A stretch of 64,000 nt of DNA from Rhyzopertha dominica (Eukaryota; Arthropoda; Insecta; Coleoptera; Bostrichidae): assembly GCA_025024175.1 (NCBI GenBank), contig QCXZ01000053.1, forward strand, positions 9,052,001 to 9,116,000, in the 5' to 3' direction. A model generated the notes under the pieces. It saw only the letters and a program-made list of their open reading frames with translations. It ran no database searches and was not told the origin of the DNA. Within the stretch, counting starts at the first letter, position 1; every line of letters starts with the position of its first letter. A program made the position numbers and the translations under genes. Shown in pieces: positions 55,701-64,000 of the stretch.

Positions 55701-56727
55701 GACTTGTTCACATCTTACCTAAGTAAACGCGAGCAATGTGTCAGATTGAACGGCCTAACTAGTGAGCTGAAAAGCATAAAATGTGGTGTGCCGCAGGAGA
55801 CTGGTGTTCAGGGCAGCGGATTGGAACGTGATGAAGGCAACAGTAGAAAGGGACTTCGCTAGTTTCAGGACGTGGTTTAACTATAGACTATTATCTTTTA
55901 CTGTAACTAAAACTAAATTTATCACTTTTACATGCTATAATGATACACAGCCCATTTTTAACACGTTAAAAATAAACCTCCCAAATGAAACAACAGAAAT
56001 TGGAATAGTAACTTATACAATGTACTTAGGAATCTATCTAAAATGGGATGTCCAACTAAAAGGCTTGGTGACAAAGATGAGGCGTCTATTATTTAGATTT
56101 AAACAACTCAAAAATATCCTAAACATTCAACAGTTAAAGATAATTTACTATGCTTTGGTTGAATCAGTGCTGCAATATGGTATAGTTGGTTGGGGTAGTC
56201 TTCCACCTGATATACCGGGCAGCGGAGGTTCTTCAGAACCGTATCTTAAAAGTCATATATGACAAAGATTTTTACTATCCGACCCATTTGCTCTATATAG
56301 AAATTGGCATCTTTTCAGTAAAAGAACTCTATCTGAAAAGCCTACTGCTGTTCCAGTATAAAAATTTACATTTGTTTAGACTAGTAGAGCATCCCTACTG
56401 TACTAGACAGATGGCAAGTAATCATTACATGGTGTTTAATGCTCGAAAGTGTGTTCATGTCAAAGAATGTAAATCCTCACGAGTATTTCTAAAACATGTA
56501 AAAAAGTTTGTAAAAGAGAATGTGACTTTTCTATTAAGTTTGCTATAAGGTATGTTTTTTTCTATGATATATTGACAATTAATCTGCAGTTTAGGTAATT
56601 ATTTATTTATGTTTTCTTTCCACTCTTTTTTGAAAATGTTTATTTCTATTTCGCGCTTACAAGCTTACGCTTATGCGTGCTACTGTATTATCATTGTTTG
56701 TTGTGCATAATATTGTTTCAATAAACC
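55690..56727 (+). pseudogene. LINE RT C-terminal half (Jockey/CR1 group)
   Basis: Begins at RT motif B region (SYLSKREQCVRLNGLTSELK, CGVPQET) right against the 5' end of the minus LINE. After an internal deletion, 55,820-56,548 includes TKFITFTCYND, MYLGIYLKWD, YALVESVLQYGIVGWG and a C-terminal tail. Motif C is deleted; frameshift near 56,210. Ends in AATAAACC plus (TTA)n. Confidence 0.75.

Positions 56728-56803
<76 letters not shown>
56728..56803. repeat. (TTA)n microsatellite, LINE tail
   Basis: About 25 TTA units directly after the LINE 3' UTR AATAAACC. Confidence 0.85.
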
Positions 56804-56804
<1 letters not shown>

Positions 56805-57258
56805 AAAATAGAACCGTAAATTTAGTGATTGTAACTTGATCTGAAACCTCTAGTACTATCCAGCTCATTGATGTTGAGTGATCGCCGTGCTTATTGTAGC
56901 TTGGCAGCAGTTATAAAAAGGCGGTACAAAGAATTCAGAAATCAACTCCGCCCGCGTTGCATGAATCATTTATAGAAACCCTGTATTGTTTTTATTGAAT
57001 ATATAATACTATTATTAAATAGGTGTTTGACTGAGTAATGTGTAGTTCGCTAGAATGTGTTAGAGTACTTAGCATCTAAGAAAAGTAAAAGTAAATTGCG
57101 TGTATAAAGCATACATTATTGTGCATGCACACTGCAAGTATTTCCTTCCTTCACACTTTCTGCTCTTGTCGTCATGTTAAATGAAATGGAAATATGCCGA
57201 AGGCTCGCGGTTACAATTTTCTTTCAACCCTAAAAGCAGTGCGATATTCTGCTAGCTC

Positions 57259-57918
57259 GTGGATCGTGACCTAAGGGCTATAGCCCAAAAAAGTGTGTTC
57301 TGTCCAAATTGTTTGCGAGAAAGCATATTGGCAGATTTTAAAATAAATATTAATAATCAATGGTTGACTGTCGTTAACAGCGTAAGAAACTTAGACTTAA
57401 TATTTGAAACCGATCTTCGCTTTAAACAACATATTGCCGGCATAGTAAGGAAGGTTTATCTAGCTTTGAAACTCTTGTATTGCAACATATATTTAATAAA
57501 TTTCAGAATGCTTAAGAAACTTGGTGAATTATTTGTGTTGTCCATCCTTAATTGCGGTTTCATTGTGTTTTACTCATGCTTTGATAAAATAACTAAGTTA
57601 AAATTACAGAAAATCCAGAATAGCTCTTGTAGATCGCATACCCCGTGATGAAAGAGTGTCCCAAAGAATAGTGACACTGGGTTGGCTTAGAGTAGATGAT
57701 AATTATAGGCATAGTTTGTCTATACCTCCATACCTTTGAGGCAAGTTTCACTTTAGATCTGATGACATAAATATTAATGTGAGGAATCTATCTTCACTAT
57801 CAGTTCCTAGATATCGTACTACCTTGTTTCGCAGGTCATTTTCTTGTGTAATTATATACAACAGTCTGTCTGAAAATCCGAAAATGTTTTCGTTCGTTTT
57901 GTTACAATCGCAGTAATT
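57259..57918 (+). pseudogene. LINE C-terminal fragment
   Basis: Frame with VNSVRNLDLIFETDLRFKQH, KLKLQKIQNSSCR, then after a frameshift RIPRDERVSQRIVTLGWLRV and VPRYRTTLFRRSFSC. This order is the post-RT C-terminal domain of Jockey-like elements. Upstream RT absent. Confidence 0.65.
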
Positions 57919-57984
57919 TATGATTATTATTATTATAGTTATAGTCACGAAATTGATGTCTTTACAATTTACCGTTCTATTTTT

Positions 57985-58480
57985 CTTTCAAAGATAAGAA
58001 ATGACAATAATTATTGGTGTAATAAACTCTACAGTCTACACCCTTACACTGTAGAAGCTTGTTGTAGTGCAGTTAGCGTTACTACCACTTAGTTTGCGAA
58101 TTCTGTCATTGCAACAGGCTAAAAGCATCTTTCAGTATATTATAGTACAATTATTTAATAGGATTACTACAGCCACAACCTCACAAATACGATACATGAC
58201 CTAAAAGTTATACAAAACTGTGTCACCCCACAGCTCCGAAATGTGAGCTTCCTGCAACCTTAAAGCAGATTGATTATCCCACATAATACTACAGAATATG
58301 TTGTAAATACACACTCTCACGCGTTTTCTCATATTAAAATATATCAAATAATTCAACAATGACAAGTATACGTCAAAGGAATAGTTTTGTTCACTTTCCT
58401 GAGAGGCGGCAAACTGATTTAATCGATAATTTCCATAAGCGCCCTGGATGCATGAATCATTTTTTGTAGAAACCCTGTAT
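57985..58480 (+). repeat. Exon-like dispersed repeat, copy 3
   Basis: Inverted relative to copy 2. Contains GCTCCGAAATGTGAGC, an ERRQTDLIDNFHKRPGCMNH frame preserved at the end, and the shared end GCATGAATCATT. A partial end (TGCATGAATCATTTATAGAA) also stands alone at 56,958-56,985. Confidence 0.6.
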
Positions 58481-58737
58481 AATCGCCTATGTATGACAAT
58501 AATTTAAACACTCCATTTTGGGCAGATTCAAATTGAACGAGTATACGAATATTGCATTTACGGTTCTTAATTATGTTGGTATTCAAGTATTTTAAAACCC
58601 ACACTTTTTCTGAAATTTCTGTATTGCAACTGCATTTATAATTTACGATTACCAACGCTGATGGTGTTGCTTTAGCGACAACATTTAAGGACAACTGCGA
58701 TACATAAGCCGCTCTACAGGGTGGTCTCAAGCTTACA

Positions 58738-59955
58738 ATTGGGTATTTGCCATGAATTTATATTTTANTAAATTGCATATTAATAGGTAGNATCTAATCC
58801 ACAAAACAACTGTGACAACTTATAAATTCAAAAAAGTGGATCGTAAGGTGAATTTTTAATATTGAATATTTAAAGGAACCGCCAAAACGCGAACATATTG
58901 GCCGTGACGTCAGGTGTCTTGTAAATGGCCGCTTGTTTACATCTGGGGTCAGCGCGTCACGCGTCGGCCTCAGCCCGTCAATTTATCAGTTTCTTGTTTG
59001 CATTCATTTTGTGATAAGCGAATTAAAATACGCCAAGAAAAAGTGAAATACTTATGAGTTACGACTTCTGAAGGCATGTTCATTGTTATGGAATTTGTGT
59101 ACAGCGACGAGCGGTTCAACGCGGCGGAGATGAGGAACGTAAAAGCAACAGCATAAGNGAACTTTTTATAAAATTAACATAGCATTGATAATTTGATCAC
59201 AGTGGGTTGTTGAAAACAAAAATATAAGAATCAAAAATGTGCCCTAAACTTGACATTTATTTTAGAGGTCAGAATAAATATATTTTCGGGGCACTTGCGG
59301 CTCGTTTCCGGTCTGGCTAACATTTCCCTCTATCAACTTAAAACGCATATAATTTTTCATGTCCTCTTCAAGCTTCAAGCAAAATGGAAACTGAATGGTA
59401 AACACTTATAACCCCAAAAGATAATAAAACTTATAGTAAGAATTAAGATGATTTTCACAAGAGAAAAACAAACTTTGCAATTTCGGCATATCACGTCTAG
59501 GGGCCTTACACAACTTTTTCATACGTTGATAATCTCGAGGAACGGATACAAAAATTTTGTTAGCTGTACTGACTGAAGTACTTTTATAACCATGTACAAA
59601 ACAACATTGGTTTCCATACATAATAGATGCTTGTAGAACTACACAAATAACTTTTTGGTGCGACCTCTTACACCGTCCTTTCAATAAACACCACACAAAA
59701 GCTTTTCCAATACAAGAACGATACTACACCATTAAACAGCACGCTCCTCAATAATGTTTACATGACAATTGACGTCACGAGATGAATAACCTTGGATAGA
59801 AGCGTTTTGGCGGTGACTCCTAAGATTCGAATTTCAGACCTGAAATTCTCTACCTACAAATATTTTTTTGTTTTTTTTAACATGCGTACGATAGATATGC
59901 ACTTCAAGATTCATTTTACGTAATTTTCAAAAAAAGTGAAAATACCCAATTATTG
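58738..59955. mobile_element. THAP-encoding TIR element, copy 2
   Basis: Same ends (AATTGGGTATT...AATACCCAATT) and order as 26,132-27,395. It has an extra roughly 40 bp near 59,060-59,105 and a deletion near 59,210. The minus frame 59,696-59,406 keeps CCFVHGYKSTSVSTANKIF, VSVPRDYQRMKKL and SLFFSCENHLNS, the N-terminal part of a THAP domain. Three N bases. Confidence 0.65.
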
Positions 59956-60391
59956 AGGCATGACATTTATCTCTCATGTTCTCGCTCATGCTCTATCTCA
60001 CAAGGAGCAAGAGTCAAAAATCAGTGGCGGTGTGGTGGTTGGAAACCTCAACTTACAAATCCTACAACGTGAACACTTTATTGCATTGGTCAGTTTAAAA
60101 CAGTACCTACCTACTAGAAATCATACATATAATGAAGTTGGACAAAAGATGTAAAAAAACATGCCTCTTGATACTTATTTTGTTATTAATCTATGGCCTT
60201 TATTTAATTGAAATAAACAAGTAAGAAATCTACAGTGTTGGAAAATGTTAGGACACTGATGTCTATTAAGATAACAGTGAAGTTAGCCAGCCGTGGAAAA
60301 ATAATTCAGTAATTGNCGCGTTAAACTAACGAGCGTTGCGGTACTATACAATTATAATTTTTCTCGTCTCAGTCACTTTCTATTTTTAAAA

Positions 60392-62837
60392 ATGGCATCT
60401 TCATCTTTCAGGCTTACGAGCATGGAAGCGAAAAATGGAGAAATGACGAAGGTGACGGGATACTTGGAGAAAAAAGGCTACATGGTGAGTTAAATTTTGT
60501 TGATGTTGTTGAACCGAAGGCTTATTTAAATAAAAAACATTCCTAAGCAATATTGATATATAAGTTTATTCAACAGTTAGTCAAACTAGTCAATTTTTCG
60601 AGATAAATTCAGTATAGAAAGCAGGTTGGTGCTTGCTACCTTCATTTGTTTTCATGCTATCTTCGATTCATCATGTTTTTATTATTTATATTTTTGTTCT
60701 TCTTTCGATAGATTTTATATGTACTTTAAGCAGTTTATTTCCAAAATATATTTCTCTAGCTAAAATCGCTAGATCTCTTTTCTAATTCCAAACATAATAT
60801 AATATGTTGGTATAATTTTCAAAAATTTTTGTATAAAGACTGATTTAAGACATAATATTATGTATCTTGCAGCTGTTAGTAAAGCTATTATTAATAAGGT
60901 AAATAACAAACAAAACTAAAGAAAAATTATAATATAGACTTATAAAACAATCTACAATGCTTGATCTGAGAGCTTCCCCATAAGTTTTCTTAATTGACTC
61001 AACGATTTATCATACCGGTCTTTGGTTAATAGACATTTACTTCGTATAGAATACTTTATAAACTTAATATGATCGGAGTGAGAATTAAATTCATTTTTCG
61101 CACACTCTAGCAGTTGATGACTATTCTTGACATACACAATTTTTCTTTGGAAACGTAGTTTTTGTTTGCTGTTAGCCACTGCCAGCAAGCCTTTAGGTTT
61201 TAGAACTTGAAATATGCACAAAAATGGTTTAGAATTTGGCCAGTATTTTTGAAGCACATAGCGCTCAGTAAGGTTATCAGTTAGAAATATTTTTGGTTTT
61301 ATTTTAATTGGGAGTATGTTCAGAAGTGCGTCGGCATGCATATCAAATATTTTGCTATTTAAAATGCATCCAATGGCTACATATACCACCGCCGACCGAA
61401 GTTGTCAAGAAAAAATAATCTTTGTGGTCTTCGTTGTCACAATTTCCAGTTGCATCTACGAGCATTATTTCTGAAGCTAGAAGAAATGTTAAAGCATGAT
61501 AGTTGTACATACAGACACCGCACAATATTTACAATAGGTAACAAGTTTATACCTTGTTCCATTACTTTTTTCATGGCTTGGAAGCATTTGATTCTTTCTC
61601 CGTACACATGTTTAAAGTTTGTTTTCCATAATGTCTCAGCGTCACTTTCAGTTTGGAATACTCAGTATTACACCAATTTTGTCCCTTTAGAGCTTTTTGT
61701 ATTTGTAGGTTTCTGGCACTTTTCTGCTACACGTTTTCATTTCTTCATACACTTGCCTGTTGAAGTTTGAACTATGTATGACAGACGGATTTGGTAGTTT
61801 ACACTACAACCAAAGTAGAAGATGGAATGCAAAATGTAAATGTTGCAGACGATTCGGATTGAGACGTCTGTAACGTCCAACCATTCGGAAAAAGTCGAAA
61901 CGCGGTGGCGTCTGTAACATTCGAATATGCGGCTCGGCGGCACATCCGGGAGCGACAGAAATGCCTACCGTACGCTGATTCAATCAATCAACAGGTTTTA
62001 CGTAAAAACTAAGCATTTTGAAACATTTAGAACTTGAAAAAGCACAAATCAGAACAAACATTTGGCGAGTACGCAAAAAGAAATTCTTATGTCTAATATA
62101 CCTTTGATATTACCGAAAGGTCAGGTCAGGTCAGGTCAGGTCAGGTCAGGTCAGGTCAACCTTCAAACCCAGGTCAGAGATTTGTATAGCTAAATTTTAC
62201 ATTCTCTATAAAAGTAGAGGGACAGTCGTAACGATCGTTACAGTTATTCGAAAAATCTCGTTAAACCAAGCCCATTTAGTCAGCTTGTTTCCAAGTTACC
62301 TATTATTAACCGAAAGTTGACCAAATAATGTATTTCAGAAAGTTATATCGCCTTGGAAGAAATACTGGTTTGTGTTGGAAGGGCGTCTTCTCCTTTACTA
62401 CAGATCCAAAGACGAATATGAGAGCCTCAGTCCTTGTAAAGGTTCTATCAATTTGGCGCTGCCATGGAAGGTGAAGCCATGCTCTTCGGCCAACTGCAGC
62501 TTTCAACTAGAGAAGAAAACGACAACCATTACTCTGGTACGTTACACTAAAATTGTTAACTGGTAGTTTGCATCATTCAGCAACACTCAATAAAAGCCAT
62601 CCTTAACACAGTTCTTTTAAGACTACTTTGATTGTTAAAGCGTGCAGACAATAGACCCGAGCAGGAAAAGTGGATGCAGGCTCTGCTTGTAGCCCTCAAA
62701 AGTCAGGATTCGGGCACAAATCAAGCAAAACTGAACCACTTCAGGTATTCCCAGGACGAAGTAAACTTACCTGACGAACCCCAAGATACTGAGGTTGTGA
62801 TGTGCAAACGACAAAACACATTGCCAGCTAGATTTAG
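60392..62837 (+). CDS. PH-domain protein, first three exons (3' end not found)
   Basis: Exons: 60,392-60,484, 62,339-62,536, 62,641-62,837; donors GTGAGT, GTACGT, GTAAGT; phases 0, 0, then 2 into an unseen exon. The start MASSSFRLTSMEAKN is 22 residues before the PH domain. PH core: VTGYLEKKGYM, then SPWKKYWFVLEGRLLLYY, GSINLALPWKV, CSFQLEKKTTTITL, and C-terminal helix EQEKWMQALLVAL with the invariant Trp. PH domains bind phosphoinositides or proteins at membranes. After the domain an acidic linker (SQDEVNLPDEPQDTE) and TLPARF follow. The acceptor of exon 3 (TTGTTAAAG) is weak. The wider protein identity is unknown because the 3' exons are missing. Confidence 0.8.
60952..61480 (-). pseudogene. 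MULE-type transposase remnant in PH gene intron 1
   Basis: Minus strand. 61,470-61,395 encodes LVDATGNCDNEDHKDYFFLT (first catalytic Asp region). After a frameshift, 61,389-60,952 is open: IFDMHADALLNILPIK, PKIFLTDNLTERYVLQKYW, PNSKPFLCIFQVLK. This matches the DATG...TDD...WP.S..LCIFH order of arthropod MULE-domain proteins. The FH of the CIFHxxQ motif is FQ here. Truncated at both ends; antisense to the host gene. Confidence 0.6.
62119..62158. repeat. (GGTCA)8 pentanucleotide repeat
   Basis: Forty bases of exact GGTCA, in PH gene intron 1, 180 bp before exon 2. Each unit overlaps an AGGTCA word. Confidence 0.9.
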
Positions 62838-63177
62838 GTAAGTGTCCATTCTCTGTTCTCTGATCTGCTAGCATATTTCAAATGATTATGAAAAGCAGGG
62901 CAAAATGTGCCTTGCATGGACTTAACTATTATACTAACAACCGCGCGTTGCTTCTTACCGCGTGTGGCTAAGCGATGCCAACACGAGACGCTAATGCATT
63001 GGGCGCTTAACGAAATATATTCTTAAAGCATATTATGAAATCATCAAGTATGACACAATATGATGTGTTATTGGAAACTTACATTTTTATTATTATCGTA
63101 AAGCCAACAAGAAATAAATACAACATATATAAATTATATAAAGATACGCATAGACATGGGCGTACCGAAATAGGGGC

Positions 63178-63195
63178 GGGGGGCAGCTGCCCCCC
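63178..63195. repeat. Perfect GC-only-rich palindrome
   Basis: GGGGGGCAGCTGCCCCCC, an 18-bp perfect palindrome inside AT-rich DNA, preceded by GGGCGTACCGAAATAGGGG. Such a motif is familiar at hAT-type element ends, but no partner terminus was found. Confidence 0.7.
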
Positions 63196-63519
63196 CTCCT
63201 AGACCTGGACTGCCAACTCTGGGCCCTTTCCACCTTTCATACATTTAGCTGATTAATTAATGAATTAATGAAGTAATATTTATAGATAAGCTCATATTTG
63301 ACCTTTGCAAATGACATTCAATAAGTCGTTGTCAAACGGTTTCCAATTTTATTTTGGCCAGGAGTCATAATACGATTTCTATTTTGCTCAGCTCTTCTAA
63401 TATGTTTTCTTATAGGGATTGTTCAATTATGCATGATTCTGTTATGTGGAATACACAGAATCGGTCACATATTTGTATTTGGTGGTAACTCCAATCTTCT
63501 TAATTCCAAATTTCAAAAT

Positions 63520-63719
63520 TAATACAGAGAAACAAAAAAAATCAAAAATATCAGTTATTTCGAGCAAAAATCCATCCGAACTAAGAGTTACAAAAATCTA
63601 TTTAACGTAAGTTTTAGGAATCCAGTAGTATTATACAACGAATTAAAACCCGGTGTGCTGTTAAAATGCCAGTATACAAAAGACTTTTTAAAAACGGATT
63701 AAATATATTTCAGTTTATT
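63520..63719 (+). pseudogene. LINE C-terminal tail fragment
   Basis: Frame with LRVTKIYLT-type start and VSFRNPVVLYNELKPGVLLK, ending FIxx-stop at 63,719. VLYNxLP...-like order is the tail of I/Jockey LINE ORF2. Short, low certainty. Confidence 0.35.
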
Positions 63720-63722
63720 TAA

Positions 63723-63818
63723 ATGAGGCTTAATTTGGTTAAAATATTAAGTGCTGTGTTAATTTTTGGAAGCAGTGCACTGGCGGATTACGGAAGTTGG
63801 CTTAACTTAGAAGAATAA
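63723..63818 (+). CDS. Small ORF with signal-peptide-like start
   Basis: 31 codons from ATG 63,723: MRLNLVKILSAVLIFGSSAL, then ADYGSWLNLEE and TAA. A basic N-region, hydrophobic core and A-L-A-D cleavage-like end look like a signal peptide with a very short tail. It lies directly after a LINE-like frame, so chance is likely. Confidence 0.2.
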   Translation: MRLNLVKILSAVLIFGSSALADYGSWLNLEE

Positions 63819-64000
63819 TATCTAAAAAAATGGGATAATCAAATCAACTCAAAGGCTCAGTCTAAATAAATGGTATATTCTGTACTGTGTTCATAACAAA
63901 GCATGTCTTGCATAATTTTATATATTTTACGCAGTACCTACTCATAATGTGTACAAAACCATTGAGATATAATATGCTATCATTTTAGTGATGTATTGCA

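Noticed and set aside
61402..61770. 122-residue plus-strand frame in the PH gene intron
   Set aside because: Antisense to the MULE remnant, whose DATGNCDNEDH block lies on the opposite strand.

Overview
The window is AT-rich insect nuclear DNA. The evidence is a complete seven-exon odorant receptor gene (a receptor family restricted to insects), short AG/GT introns, and an arthropod-style repeat load of Penelope-like elements, mariners, Jockey-like LINEs, RTE fragments, Ty3/gypsy and long foldback elements. I cannot fix the insect order from this sequence. Isolated N bases show ambiguity in the assembly or sample.

Layout. 1-6.2 kb: a decayed Tc1/mariner-type transposase whose right end is split by a nearly complete gypsy element with 5-bp target duplication. 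7.06-15.6 kb: a tandem duplication of a roughly 2 kb unit. The left copy was later hit by a 1.1 kb foldback element and by a 3.0 kb Penelope-like (PLE) insertion; the right copy preserves both empty sites. Each unit ends in a tiny two-exon open reading frame that stays in frame across a roughly 62-bp intron. A third copy is split by a LINE at 16.5-19.4 kb. 17.3-34.3 kb: several PLE insertions, a tRNA-Thr-like cloverleaf, an orphan hammerhead ribozyme, a THAP-encoding element nested in a foldback, and LINE pieces.

30.5-46.2 kb holds the host genes of the minus strand: a four-transmembrane protein gene (30.5-31.9 kb) and the odorant receptor gene (35.4-46.2 kb). The receptor's introns carry a TIR element, gypsy and LINE remnants, a full LINE and an almost intact mariner. 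46.2-52 kb is largely unrecognised, with a tyrosine-recombinase-like remnant and a candidate TATA-type promoter. 52-58.5 kb is a pile of LINE fragments bracketed by inverted copies of one 0.5 kb repeat. 58.7-60 kb is a second copy of the THAP element. 60.4-62.8 kb is the start of a PH-domain protein gene on the plus strand that runs beyond the last exon I can place; its first intron contains a MULE transposase remnant.

The most unusual theme is the PLE set. Most PLE loci in the window are an inverted pair with both 3' ends pointing outward, and hammerhead-ribozyme cores or their decayed relatives sit near those ends. Two insertions show exact 13-bp target duplications. A self-standing hammerhead with a canonical catalytic core and a long stem I lies at 21.5 kb with no PLE coding sequence around it.
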